A stretch of DNA of 64,000 nt from Moringa oleifera (Eukaryota; Streptophyta; Magnoliopsida; Brassicales; Moringaceae). The first letter of the stretch is position 1, and each line of letters begins with the position of its first letter. Location: NCBI GenBank assembly GCA_021397835.1, contig JAJFZO010000168.1, positions 930,001 to 994,000 of the forward strand, given 5' to 3'. Of the stretch, positions 23,471-36,500 are shown piece after piece. The notes under the pieces were generated by a model. The model worked only from the letters and a program-made list of their open reading frames with translations. It had not been told where the DNA came from and searched no databases. A program made the translations under genes and the position numbers.

Positions 23471-24476
23471 GCCTCATGCAAATGTCCCTAAAATTCGGCC
23501 GCGGATGGTGAGATAAATGAGATGGAGAATGAGAGTTTCAGATTCATGAGATAAGGGTTTGGATAAAAAGTGAGACAACAGTGTGAAGTAAGAGTAGACA
23601 GATTTTGTCAAAGAGAATGAGACAAAAGAGTTGAAGAAATATTACCCTATCTGTTACAGAATGAGATAGATACTCAAAAATTATCATTCATCATTAATAG
23701 AACAGATAATGAGATAGGTACCTCTCTTTCTCTCTGTTAAATTTCCTCCACTAGTGGAAGCCAAGGAGTGGTGAAACTAGGACAGGTCACTTCTGTTAAA
23801 CATGTTCACTAAAGACAGTGCAAGAAACTCATACTGTTGGATTGTAGTTCAACTCCAACTTCTACTGATGGACCATGTAAGCTTGTCTCATCACAAAGGC
23901 ATCTGCAGAAGTTGAGATAACTGGTTGGCATTGTGGAAGACAGTTCAGTGTGCCCTACCAAAATAATTGTATAGATATAGAGATTCTGATTTTGGCTGCT
24001 AAGCTTGTGTGGGAGAGCGACAACAAACATTTATCTTCTGTACAATTCCATATAACACATGCGGCAACAAAAATTTTAAGAAGGGACAGTATTTATATTA
24101 AACAAGCTTTTTTCTTCCTGCATCTTACTAAAGTTTAAGTAACAACTTTGTTTTCATCTTATTGAAACATAGATCGATGGTGCCGAAGCTGGTGGAATTG
24201 TGAATAAAAAACTTTCATCATTGTCTGCTCTAAGTTCAGAGAAGGATTTGGGACTTTCATTCAATCTTTGAGGAAATCATCTTTTCCGCAACATAAACCT
24301 CTTCATAATAACAGAACTCCAAATATGCACACTTCTTGATACACTTGCACCAAAAATGAACTTAAAAAAACTAAACAGATCAACTATTACGTGTATAGAA
24401 ACGGAAGTTTCCTACTTTGCCTGCTTCTTTTGTGACTAGAGGATGCTTCTTCTTCAGCATACGGTAGCTTCTCATA

Positions 24477-27400
24477 TCACCAAGGATTTTGAAGAGGGTC
24501 TAGCAGCTCTCTGTCCAATGATGAGAGCAAGGAAGCATAATCTGTTCAAAAGTTTTCAAGAGCAGAAAAAGAAATTGGTTCAGTCAATGAGAGGTGCAAA
24601 TAAATTCAGCAGAGGCTTTCACACTATGCCCAATGAAAAGTTACTACTCTCTCTAAAACTACCTCAATGTACTAAGTGACTGCAGCATTTGGTGGAAGAT
24701 TACAATACCTGAACCTTTTACAAGATGCTGCAATGAATTTGTTGCGAGTATCTTCTCCTCCTGAGCTCTGTCATAACCAGAGGACTTTAGCAGCTGTGGT
24801 ACGAGGACTGAGCATGCCATGGTTCGGAAATTTTCACCACCAACTGAATCGATGAAGTTGCTAATCCATGAAATAGTATAGAGGCATACTCGTGCCAAAT
24901 TAGGAATGCCATTGGCTATAGAACTTGAAAGTGCAGCCAAGAATCTCTCTCTACCAGTGTCAAGTAAAGCACATGCTGCTTTCTTTTGCCAGTTCTCAGT
25001 TGCCTCTTCCTCATCAATCTGATTTTGTGAATAAGATGAACAGAGCATATAGTGTAAAAATGTATTTCACACTGGTAATATACTGCCAGTTGAATGAAAT
25101 TGAAAGCTTACCAAACTTTGATCGCCGAGAGCATCATTGCAGCCAAACGAGTTCTCACTGAAGCCTGCTTGTTCCAAAAGCCATCCTTCTGTTGTTGCCT
25201 GTCCTGTGCAAGGACAACGGTCACCCAACATTATAAGAGCTCTTGCTGATTGTTCTTGAACCTGTTTGTCACATGTTTGACAATCCAATGCTGCTATGAT
25301 TGCCTCGACTGCATCTTCTCTATAAATGCTGCACTTGGATTGATCTCCCTGCAATACAACTGCTACTCCATATAGTGACTGCTCATAATTCTGAACTAAA
25401 GCATTGTATAATAATATTCTATTGGGGTATGAACCTTAATTTGACAACTATGTCGGCATTAGTCTTATTGAGAAGGCAAACCAGCTAGACATGGAATTAC
25501 CAGAAGGTCAAGCTGTAATAAGATTGCTGCCACCAATGGTAGTTCTTCTGGTGAAGCCTTCTGTAGATAAACTAAGAAGATGTGCATTGCATTCAACCCA
25601 CCCCAGCCTTCTTTCAGTCCCTTTAAGAATCTTATGATCCTTGTCCTTCTGCAAAAATCCCTTTGATATTAGAATATAAGTCAAGATTCTGAAAATAGCC
25701 ATAACTTTCTGGATAAAACTACCAAAATATTCATACCTATCGAGGCAGAGTAATTCAGTGAGTAACATGAAAGCAAATGTATTGGAATTTCTCTGGTTTC
25801 CAAGAACAATCAGTTCAAGAAGAGAAGCCTTGTTCACATTGTCAGCTAAGTAATTTCGACAGCTTGCATTGGCTTGAATGCAGCAGCAAATGAACATAGC
25901 AGCATTGTTCCTCTCATGGACATCTCCTGTCTCAATGCTTCTTATCAGCAAATTCAACCCTCCCAGAGATACAACTTCACAAGCATTCTCTAAGTTCCTA
26001 TCTTCATCAAAACCTGTTAGAAGTTGGTCTAGCAAGTAAAATGCTGCAACTTGAGGACTGCATCTTACGCTAAAAAGGGTCTGCAACCGATCACCAAATT
26101 CTAGAACTCGAAGGACTAATGGCACCCACTCAGCCGAGATCATCTGTTTTGCCTTTGGTTTCAACAGGTAAAGAAGAACGGTAGCTTTCAGAAACAGAAA
26201 ACTACTTCTTAAAAGTCTCAGGAAGATCTGAAGCTGTGGATCCAAATTCAGTATTATTTGCTTATTAATTTCTTTCCTTGATACGAACTCTGCCAACATT
26301 GATATAGCTAATTCTAGAACTTCATCATCATTAGAGACAAACAAAACCTCTAACATGCCCTCAATTACAGGTGCTTTCGATAACACAGCTTCATTGGCTG
26401 GATTACTATGTGAGTCCAACCAAGCTTTGGTAATGACACGGATTGCAAATTCACAATCACTGAGACTATCTGAGGAGCAAACAGTGTTAATGGCTTTAGT
26501 TAGATCACTTGAAGGAAGATGGGTGTTTTCTTCCCTCCTAAATGAATCATTCCTGCCTACATGATCGCCGTTTACTAAGCATTCTGTTGGTAAGCTCTGG
26601 CAAGTAAAGAATCGGAGATAGTCTGATTTTCGTGTCTCTGGCTGCCACTCAGCCTTTCGATTTCTGTAACCTTGGCTGGCTGACCTGCGGTGAGTCTTCG
26701 TCTTGTTCTGTCAGAACACAAAAAGAGATGATATTATTCTAATGTAACAGTAGATTCAGAACTTTTCTGGAGACCAGAATTGCAGTTCTGAGATAGAGAC
26801 ATAGGTACCCACATGGACATAATTGATGTCACTGTGGTCATCATCTGCAGACACTTTCTCTTGCTCCTGTCCCCAAGCACTGATTGAAGCTCTACTTTGA
26901 TGATCGAAGTCCATCCATAGATGCTCAATCTTGGGGCCAAAAACAGCTTGATATCTTTCAACGTTTGGGCAGTCACGAAGTCAATTATATGTGATAATTA
27001 GTACAAAAGACTAACGAACAACTTTTTAATACTTAAATGCAGAAGTAATCACTACAGATGTATTTTGTCACTTACAAGTTCCTGTTGATTGTTGAATGTG
27101 AACTGTTGGAATCTGATAATCTCCTCCTTGATGATCCATAGCTTGGTATTGAGGGCAAGGGCACAGTAGGAACAGCGGGTGCTTCAGCCCCAACTTTAAG
27201 CCATTTCTTATAGTAGAGTGCAAACTCAGTGGTACCCATATCCATGAGATCAGTGTAGGCTTTGCTCAAATCTTCCATTCTTTTTTCTCTTTCTCCATAG
27301 TCAAAGTTTGTGAAAAATTCAAGCTCTTTATGATACCAAACCTTAAGATGAAGAAGATGTGGAAGGAAAAAAAGGTCCCAAAGATCAGGAAGCAAGTGGG

Positions 27401-28130
27401 TTCTGGCCAGAAATGGGGAATCACAGAAAACTTGAAGCAAGTGCCTTGCTGAAATCCGATCATTCTTCTCGAGCTTGTAAATTATAGATAAGTAGAGTTG
27501 AGCACAAGCAGAGAGATGCGAATTTGGCACTCCAGAAGTTGAACCATTCCTTGACCTTTTTGAATTCAAAGAGGCAACAATGCTCAAAAGCCTAATCGAG
27601 TTCCTCAACAATTTCATCCTCAGTTCTTGCTTCGTCCCTGTATCCTGAACTAATCTATCAACGCTGTCAATGCCCTGTTCCATGTTTGCGAAAATCCCAT
27701 TATCTGACTCCTTTTTCCTTCTCCCCAAACAAGTGTTGCACTTCTCTCTAATCATTCCGCGGAAACTTTCATCTTTTGTATACCGACCAATATATCCACT
27801 AAGTATGGATACCACTGCTCTAATGGCGACTTCATCAATTGCAGGCTCATCTGTACTCACACTATCTTTCATCAATGACTTAGAAGACGACCTATCCGTT
27901 ACGGAACCCACTCTTTTAGATGAACACCCTAAAGACTGGTTCTGGATAACAGTCTTCCCACTCTTTTGACTCAAGAAATCAAAGCTTTTCCGATCCTGGC
28001 ATATGTGTATAGGAAGTGCTGTTGACTCATCAGATGCCATTCTGCATCTGGGCTTCATAGTTACGGAGCTTTTCATATACTTTCCTCGTTCAAATCCTTC
28101 TTCAGCGAGCAGTTCTTGCAGAGAAGCCAT
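24477..28130 (-). CDS. ARM-type protein of the LIN/CERBERUS-like family, without visible U-box or WD40 domain (seven exons)
   Basis: Exons on the minus strand: 28130-27076, 26954-about 26763, about 26707-25737, 25648-25501, 25348-25112, 25018-24709 and 24541-24477. The phases agree, except that the exon 2/3 junction is unresolved. With exon 2 ending at 26763 and exon 3 starting at 26684 the product is about 984 residues. The first Met gives MASLQELLAEEGF. The N-terminal ~350 residues (SGYIGRYTKDESFRG, LPDLWDLFFLPHL) and the helical repeat region (VLELAISMLAEFV, GGLNLLIRSIETGD, RRTRIIRFLKGL) resemble the plant LIN E3-ligase-like family. LIN/CERBERUS proteins also carry a U-box and C-terminal WD40 repeats. 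Here no CPIT-type U-box motif is seen, and translation stops at LLDPLQNPW. Role unknown; it may be a scaffold or a truncated gene. Confidence 0.8.
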
Positions 28131-28469
28131 TGAATTTGGTTTTGGGGCAAAGAAGAAAGTCCGAAAAGCTTCACTGACATGCTTTCTAGAGGAGAAGATA
28201 ACGAAGGACAGCTAAGGAAGAAAGCAAAGTGCAAGAATGAGGTGAAGAAAGACACCAAAATACGGACAACCAAGACCTGGGTTGGTCCTTTTTTGAACCT
28301 TCTCTCAGAATTTTCGGGGGAAGAAACCCGGTTCGAATCAGTTATGACAAATAAATTCGCTTGTAGGTACTCGACCCGGTTCGTTTTTGGGTGGCACAAG
28401 GTATCACACAAGAAGGCAGCACATTTACGAGAGAGAGGATCATGTGATTGCTTAGCTAAATGGGACCCA

Positions 28470-28477
28470 CTTTTATA
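28470..28477 (-). promoter_or_regulatory. TATA box of the ARM-protein gene
   Basis: CTTTTATA on the + strand reads TATAAAAG on the minus strand, about 340 bp before the start codon at 28130. An ATTGGCT word (inverted CCAAT type) lies just upstream on the same strand at 28481-28487. Transcription would start near 28440, giving a leader of about 310 nt. Confidence 0.55.
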
Positions 28478-28499
28478 ATCAGCCAATCAAGGTCCTAAC

Positions 28500-29800
28500 T
28501 CCTAAGATTCTTAAGCCTCCATTTGCAGTATCTTAGAGAGAAATTATCAGGCACCTTGCAGGTCCGCGAAACCTATGAATCTTCATGCGTCAACAATGAA
28601 AAAAAAAAAAAAAAAACTGGTTGATCAGGTGGGCCATGATTTATAATGTTTCTGAGACCATACGCTGCTCCGGCCGCTAGGAAACAATTTCCCCGAAGGC
28701 TGAAGGACTAAGGTGCGCGGCAGAACACATTCTATGTCCCACTAGGGAGAGAAATTGACCGTCAGATGGCGACCGATCAACTTTATATCACGGGAAGATG
28801 GATGTATTGAAAATCACTGGGCCCCAACGGTCACTAAGTTTTTAACAAGTTCACATGAATTATTAGTCGTCGCAATTTATAAAAGGAATAAAAATAAAAA
28901 ATGATGCAACTTTGATTTCTCAATATGAATGAGCAGTGCTCGTGAGACGTGGGTAAAAACGTAAATAAGACAAAAGAAATGCTTGTGCGGCTTTAGATAA
29001 AACTAATGAATTTTTTTGATATTTTCTGGTCTGATTTTATTTTTAAGATTTATTTTGTCACTTTTGTTCTTTTTCCTCTCATTCTTCGATGCCCATGTCG
29101 GTCTCTCGCCACTGTATTATTGTGTGGCTTTGGTTGTCATATTCTCTTTTTTCTCTTTTCTTACTTGTTTTAGCGGATCAATATCTGTATTTTTTTTAAA
29201 TTCATGTTCATTTATATATAAAAGATGCAACCATTAGAAAAATTATTAAGAATCGAGAAATAATGAAGAACATATGAAATTTGAAGAAATTCTCTTATTC
29301 AATTCAAAAGCAATTTTGGATAGTATACAACCTCACACTCAAATTGCAAATTAAAACTAAAAAAAAAACAACTTAGGTTTAATAAATTTTCAAGCTAAAT
29401 CAAACAAATATGCAATCCTTAAGAAATGAACTTATTTACTGAGAGGCAACAAACTATTAGAACAGAAAAGTTTCTCTTAGAGGTTTTTTCTCTCGATTTT
29501 ATCTTATGGGGCCTTTAGTCTTGAAGCTTCAAGGTATTTTTCTTCTTTTTTTATCTTAACACTTACGAGGGTTGAATAAGTTTTTTTTTTTCAAATTTTA
29601 TCATCAGTATCCCCAACATTATAATAGATGAATAAGAGTCTAAAAGATTTATAAGAGCAAACTAATGCTTATAAAAAAAAAAGAGAAAAAGGATGTGGCT
29701 ATCGAGAACAACTAGGTCATTGACACTTTTGAATAAAAAAGAGTTGTTTAATCAAAAAGCTCTTGTAGAAAAGATCGTATAATTTGGAAGCCATAAAGTA
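28500..29800. other. Intergenic DNA upstream of the ARM-protein gene
   Basis: There is a poly-A run near 28600-28616 and otherwise mixed, then A+T-rich, sequence. No gene or element could be supported. The short hydrophobic frame at 29016-29237 is a low-complexity Phe/Leu/Ser translation of T-rich DNA. Confidence 0.5.
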
Positions 29801-32800
29801 GTTTTCGTAAAGATTTGGAAACTCATCGTGAACTTAATGATGAAGGAGATGGGAGAAAGACTCTACATCTTTTAGGTTGAAGATCCAAATGAGAAGGAAA
29901 AAGTAGTTATCTGACAACCTTTAATCAATCATTGATCATCCCATAAGACTTCAATGAGACTTTTATCCCTAATAGCTTGAACATGGAATGATACCCTTTT
30001 TGGGTGTAAATTCACAACATCCCTCTAGCTTACATGAATTTTTCTCTTGGCACAGTACTTGAGAAGTAATTGGCAATGTGGAAGAGGTTAAATCAACTGA
30101 TAATAATATAACTTTTGAAAAATGGATGCGGATTAAAGCTTTATGAACATAAAGAAACCACTAAGATGGTGAAGTCATCTCTTACTGCCTGGTGAAAGGA
30201 AACTGATGATATTTTTTTGGTATGAATGACTCCCCGATATATGGTACATATGTGGTTTACTGGACCGTCTGGAATAGGATTACCCATGTGCTATTAGGTA
30301 GAAGAAAGAAACTAAAAGATGCAACAAAGAGTATAAGGTAATGGACCAGCATAAAATGAGCCTTACTTTCCTATGGCAGATTTGCAAATAAAGGGTAAAA
30401 CCCTATGTAAGCCATGGTGGCCTTGAAAGTAACATGAGAAAAAAAATTATCATAAGGCCTCAAATGTGAGAATATTTAACTAAAGCAAAGTCGAGATAAC
30501 TATAGACGATGAGGAATCGTGGTAACCAAATCAATCAAGTGCACAAGCGGTGGTAAGATTTAAGGTGGATCTTGACGACATAGGATATTTGGAATCTCAC
30601 GATGCAAGGTACCCATTAAGGGCCATGACGTGCATGGAAAAACCTTTGACCCTAATAATATTATAATGGAGCATTATGTGGTGCTTGTCATGCAAAAAAT
30701 ATCCCTTTACGCTTAGCATGCATGCAGTTTATCCCTAAAATCTTGTGCATGGTGATGGATCCTAATAACTTACTATTCCTTTAGAACTTGAATCATCGCC
30801 CATTATTATTAAAAGATCAATGTAATATGAAAGCGGTTGGCTAGGGAGAAATGTAAAACCAATTTAGACCACAATTAACTCTCATTAGATCATAAAAGAA
30901 CCAAACCTGATGAAGAGGGTGATACTATGGCTATGATTTAGCACACAAAAAAGGTCTGTTCAAATAGAGTGACTTTATCATGATCAATAGAGATTAGTAA
31001 TATCTAGCCCTGTCGGCCATCATAAGTTATCTAGTTTACTGCCAAAATTTGGGGATACCTTGAACAATTCAAGAACTAACCAATTTGATTAGATGTTTTA
31101 AGCCTTTAATGCCCTTTTTTACTAAGACCAAAAGGAAAATATCAAAAATGGAATTAATATGTATAAAATTACATTTTCATGGGTGCTTCATTATGGAATA
31201 TGATGGTCAAAGGAGACGCTTGGCTCTTCTATGGATAAAGGAGTAAAATGTTGAATTAAAGTCCTTCTCTGCAAACCATATAAATGCATGGATCCATAGG
31301 TTCTCCCCAGCACTACAAAGAAGATTTATAAGATTCTATGGCTAACCTTTAATCAGGCACAGATGGAATCATGGGACCTTTTCCATCGCTTGTCCACCCT
31401 CTCGTCAGTCTTTTGCTTATATGTCAAAGACTTCAATGAAATAAAGTTCTCCAATGAGAAATTTTACGGTAAGCCCAGATGGCAAATTTTATCACCACCA
31501 TCTTGAATTGTGGTTTCTTGGGGAAATTTCTTTTTCAAGAAATTGGTTTACTTGATATTGGGGTTCAAAGGATGGTCTTACATAAGAAAAAGTTTAATAG
31601 GGGCTGACAAATAAAGAATGTCTTGACCTCTTTCTCAATGGTCATGAGCATCACCTTCCAATCTTGTTTTTAGACCACCTACCTTTATTTTGTTCGACTC
31701 TCTCATCTCCTTTTAATAAAACATGGAAGAGCTTTGGATTTGAAAATATGTAGGCTTTACATTTGGATTGTGAGCAAATTATATGAAACAGTTAGAGACC
31801 CATATAGGTATACTCTCTTTCAAAAACAGTGTAGAAGATGGAAAGATGTAAGCATGCTTTATTAGGTTAGAGCATACCAGTATTTGGGAATGTTAACCAC
31901 CAGATATAATAATATCAAGAAAAGTTAGGTTGGCTACTATTGGCATAAGAACAAGGGCTATTAAGCAATGTGGAGGGATATAAAAGGTAGCTTATCACAA
32001 AGATGAGTTTATGTGACATCAAAGGTCAAGAACCATATGGCTCTAAGAAGGTGATCAAACTATCAAGTATTTCTATTCAGTGGTTTTGAAGAGTAAATGG
32101 GTAAGCAAAATAACTAAAATATAGAATAATTATGGAGACTGGGTACAAGGTAAAGGATAAGATTAAAGGTGTCTTTTTAAAATATCTTTTAGGTATATTC
32201 TCATTCTCTAACCTAACAAGGATAAATAGGGTCTACAAAGAGGAGTATGAGATCATATTAAGGTGTTACTAGATCAAAGATATATTGAAGTAGAAATTAT
32301 CAAGGCATTCAAACAAATGAATGGCAACAAAGCTCTAGTTCTAGATGACTTTACTGCTTTATTTTTTTAAAGATATTGGACATTGGTTGGTAGAGGTATA
32401 TTTGGCATGATCCTTAAGTTCTTGAATGAATGTATACTTTTCTTTGAGATAAATTAAGCAAATATAATCCTTATCTCAAAAGCTAAGAATATAGTATCAA
32501 TGAAAGATTTTCACACCATCAGGATTCTTAACGTCATATAACAAGATTATTTCCAAGGTCTTGGTAAATTATTTGAAAGAAATGCTTCCTTTAATTATTG
32601 GTTAAAACTAATCTGCCTCTATAAAGGGTCAAATGATTTTTAATGATGCCCTTGTGGCTTATAAAACTACACACCATGAAGATAAGGAAAAAGTGTTTTA
32701 AAAGGTACCTTATCCTAAAACTAGATATAAGCGAAGCATATGACCAAGTTAAGTGAGATTTTTTGGCATCTATTATGAGAAAAATGAAGTTCTCAAAAAA

Positions 32801-33570
32801 AAAAAAAAAAGAAGAAAGGATTGTCATCATTTTGGAATGTCTAAAATCAGTTTCACACTCAGAAGTGTCAAATAGGAAACAACTTAATAAGATATTCCTT
32901 TGGCGAGAATTGAGAAAAGGTGATCCTCTATCACCATATTTGTTTCTTCTATGCATTAATGGGTTTTCTTCCTTGATATTTGAAATGGCCAATGAAGGCA
33001 AACTTAAAGGTGAGGCAATAGTTAAAATAATGGCCCTAAGATACATCATCTCTTTTTTGTAGACGATAGCCTTTTATTTTTTTCAATCTTGGTTAGAGGA
33101 ATGCATTACTTTGTCGGACATCCCGCAGGTGTTTGAGGGAGCTTCTAACAGTAAATCAATATGAGTAAATTTAGCATTTTTTTTAACTCAAACGTTGGAG
33201 GAAAGGTTCAAGAATCATTAAAATAATTATTGGATGTAGGTAGATCTCTACCACAAGAACTATACCTTGGTTTTCCTTTACTTATGGAATGCAACAATAA
33301 GAGAAAGTTTGATAGGTTCAAAGAATGACTTATATCAAAGCTAATAACCTGGAATATGAGGCTTTTATCCTAGGTAGGACACAAAGTGCTCTTTAAAGCA
33401 GTTTCCCAGGTCATTCCTATATATGTTGATGACACCTAATTTTGCTTTCAAAAGATTAACTTCATCAAGAATTTACTCTATCTCAAAGGTCCAAGATCGA
33501 GATCTCAAGCAAGCTCTCATTAGTTTCCAGTCCTAGCTATCTTTAAACCTATGTAAGATTGAGAGTTTTC
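29800..33570 (+). mobile_element. Decayed LINE (non-LTR) retrotransposon
   Basis: Two LINE reading frames can be traced across many stops. An ORF1-like part at about 29830-30450 includes YMNFSLGTVL and the zinc-knuckle remnant YEXLPDIWYICGLLDRLE of plant LINE ORF1. An ORF2-like part at about 31150-33560 includes an endonuclease-like region. Reverse transcriptase follows: an ...RISNVIXQDYFQGLGKLF type block near 32520, KGQMIFNDALVAYKT near 32627, LRKGDPLSPYLFLLCINGF at 32910-32965, and a DDSLLF-like remnant near 33060. A 17-bp poly-A run at about 32797-32812 interrupts the RT. It is non-functional and lies on the strand opposite to the ARM-protein gene. Confidence 0.75.
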
Positions 33571-33579
33571 TTCATGAGG

Positions 33580-33870
33580 GTTTACGTGATAGATGACTCC
33601 TCGAGGTTCAAGCCATAGATGATTCATTGAGATTTGTTTTGTAGATGATATAAAAATAGCAAGACCAATGATACATCGTGGTACTTGACTTATCTAGGCT
33701 TATTGCAGATGATTCATCGGGGTTTAGACTTTAGATGACTTATGAGAGTTCATGCTACAGATGACCTATCAGGGTTCGTACTTTAGATAACTCATTGGGA
33801 GTTTTCTTCAAGGTTCATGTTATAAATGACTCATCAAGATTTGACAAAACCAATGATATATCGAGATTTG
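33580..33870 (+). repeat. Degenerate minisatellite (GATGACTCATCGGGGTTCA-like units)
   Basis: Variants of AGATGACTCATCGGGGTTCA recur at irregular ~35-45-bp intervals, for example near 33590, 33618, 33708, 33740, 33768, 33788 and 33825. The units are diverged and contain insertions. They start right after the recognisable end of the LINE. Similar CATTGGTTTATG/TCATTGAG words continue to about 33930. Confidence 0.55.
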
Positions 33871-34199
33871 GCATACATTGGGTATTGCTTCATTGGTTTA
33901 TGTTATAGTTTGCTTCATTGAGTTTGAAATTAGACATCACATCAGGGATTTTTACCTTCAATTCATTAGGAAGCATTGACAATAGGATTCTCATTATCAA
34001 GTTTCTTTTGTCATTGGGATCAAAACCTCTAGCAATTCATTTGGATCTTCTCATTATTCAAACTAATCTCACATTAGGTGATATATTACTTCATCAAGTT
34101 TTTATCATTTAAAATTAGTTTGAGGCATTCATCTTCTAGAATTAATTCAAGTTTGATTAAAAGGTTAATAAATATTGGGAAAGACAATTTAAAGAAGAA

Positions 34200-36500
34200 A
34201 ATTTCATTATTGAGAAAATGAAAAAGTCTATCCATCCAGAACAAAAGTAAAAAGAAAAAAATTGTAACTTAGAGCCTTATGTCTAGCTTCAACTTCAACC
34301 ATATTGGGTATTAAGGTAGCTTCAAAAGTAGGGACTTCCAATATTGATGCCGAGGACCTCTCTTCAGTTAGTATATCTACCATATCATCATTAGTCGAAG
34401 TGACATCTAGGTCTTCATGTGAATCGAAGAAGCTCCAATGGGAGAGAGATCTATAGTTAAGAGAGGTCAACATCGGGATGTTTACCTTCAATCTTTTAGA
34501 CTTTGCACCTAATGGGCCAGTATAAGTGGGAGATCTACTCTCAATCTCAGCTCGATAGGCCTTTGTCATCCTTAATTCATCCATAAATTGAAATCAGGCC
34601 TCTACTTGAGCTACCCTTAGCTTGTTTAGATGTTAAACGATAAACTCTTAGCCTTCAAGTTAGCCAGACCTTAGGCCAATTCAATCTTCATGTTGCTCAT
34701 GTTAGCCTCAAACCGTGGCGAACAGATTCTTTAGTTGTTCTGCCTCAACTTGTATACTTTATTGACTGCATTAGTGGTGAATTCATTTATAGCATAAACC
34801 TCTTTTATAGAGTAATGAAGGGCAATGCTGGTATAGTTATACTTATTGACAAGTACAACTATCCTCCAAGCAAACTGAAAATAGAAAAAGAAAGCACTAA
34901 TCAAAACCTATCACTATAATTTTTACAAAAAGAAAAATTAAAACAAATGATACTTACCTTCCCAAAGCACATCATGGTGTCACCAAGAAAGTTGTTATTA
35001 TTCTTTTTCTCTAGCTTTTTTTAGGTTTTAAGGAAGGATAGACTTTTACAGCCACTCCTAAACCAAGTTAGGATGGTTGAAGGACCTTTCAATAGGCACA
35101 TCCCAGTCAGACATAAATTTCTCCTTTAGAAGGAGAGGTTATGGCATACCTAGGGGCATCAGAGTGCATCCATGGCACCCCAATCTTGATGATGGCTTCC
35201 TTTCTCATAGTTGTTTTCCTTAATGGTCGAAGGAACAACAATTTTTTTTCCCTTTTTTAACGACAAAGGCATTTTAGTTTGGGCTAACTCGAGCCTTTTT
35301 TTTCTTTGAGGCACCCCAAAGATTGGCCCCACAATTATGGTCTAGCAGTGGCACCAACACCAGCACCAAAACCTCTTCTGGGAGTATGCCTTCCTAAGGC
35401 AATGTCCATTACCTCCTAAAGTTTGTCTTATATGATGGAAGAAAAAATTTTATTAAGGAGCCATTTCTTCTTCTAGATCTGTAAAATAATAATAATAATA
35501 ATAATATTCAAGGATTAGCAACAAAAAAAGATAAACTATTAAAGTTAAAACAGAAGTAATGATAAGATCTAACATAGCATTAGTTCGAGAGACCATATCA
35601 AGAGATGGAGGATTAAGAGGTTAAAGTTCAAGCCCCTCATTGGGGTTTATACCCACTTCAAGGACGACATTTGGTTCAGGATTTGGTGTTTACTCCATAT
35701 CAGGATATGCATCCATGTCAGTTGAGTACTTGGCTCAAGATTTGGTATTTGTTTGACATCAAAAATTACACTTGAGAGATGGGGGAAAAAAGCTTCTCTT
35801 TAGGACCTAAACTCAATTTGTCTTTGATAGATCAAACTGTTTATCAAAACTGAAAACTTTATACCAAGTTTTAGTGGCCTTAACTATAGCAATCCTACTG
35901 TCATTAGTATGGTCTCCAAAGTTATCTACACTCTTTTGGTCATAAAAGGACTAAAATGTCGAAGCCAAGTTAGGGTGGACCTTTTTTTTGAGAACTTTTC
36001 TAGAAGGCTCACTCCAAGTGTTTAGATTGGGATTTTTTTTGGGTTAAGAGACCTAGAAATACTTCTTAGTTCAACTTTTATTATTAAAAGTTAGGCCTTT
36101 GGAAAGAGTTTTGGACTGATGCTAGTAAAATAATAAAATTTAAACTTAAAATTTCTATCATCCCTGTTGGTCTTCAACTCAAAAAAGTTAACAAATAAAG
36201 CAACAGAAAGATCTATACAATTCATGGATAGAATTTTTGAAACAAAGATAAGCATATAGTGCTAAGAGTTAGGTGTGAGATAGGAAAGAAAGACTTTAAA
36301 CTGACAGCAAACATTGAATGGCTAAGTTTTGGTCTCCCTTGAGGCTGTCCTCAAAGATTGTAACCCAACCTTCATGGCAGGTCCATGATCGATCAAAAGG
36401 AGAAAAGATTTCAAATCTACGAATCTGGGAATGGAAGAACTACTCCTAGCTTATTCTACATTCTCGAAGGTGTAAGTAAAGGGCCTTAGGTTTCTAGCTA
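34200..36500 (-). mobile_element. Decayed gypsy-type plant transposon gag region
   Basis: On the minus strand, around 36080-36330, frames read LTPNS, then SVALFVNFFELKTNRDDRNFKFKFYYFTS. This resembles the plant 'putative gypsy type transposon' N-terminal family (consensus-like LTPNSWR...VSLFxxFFxLKxxxxDKGWFYFSS). The tail includes a 118-codon open frame (34584-34228), acidic and without a known domain, which would be the coiled or linker part. There are many stops. Boundaries and LTRs were not found. Confidence 0.45.

Larger units (their letters stand above)
22320..24476. other. Convergent intergenic region between AGO2 and the ARM-protein gene
   Basis: Both flanking genes point into this region, so it contains their 3' ends. 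I see no credible gene. It carries the 59-bp x3 repeat and a copia RNase H scrap, listed separately. The short frames at 22570-22827, 23809-24030 and 23950-24138 have no recognisable domain. I looked specifically for WD40 repeats continuing the ARM-protein gene and found none. Confidence 0.6.

Noticed and set aside
24443..24679. 78-codon + strand frame near the end of the ARM-protein gene
   Set aside because: It overlaps the last minus-strand exons and has no domain.
25508..26419. Single 303-codon minus-strand exon read through to 25508
   Set aside because: The middle part (25736-25649) is a GT/AG intron. Splicing shifts the frame and restores the conserved RRTRIIRFLKGL block.
32591..33049. 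152-codon minus-strand frame over the LINE RT
   Set aside because: Antisense shadow; the + strand carries the recognisable reverse transcriptase block.
34228..34584. 118-codon minus-strand frame as an independent gene
   Set aside because: It lies within a decayed gypsy-type gag region, has no domain and no supporting start or splice context.
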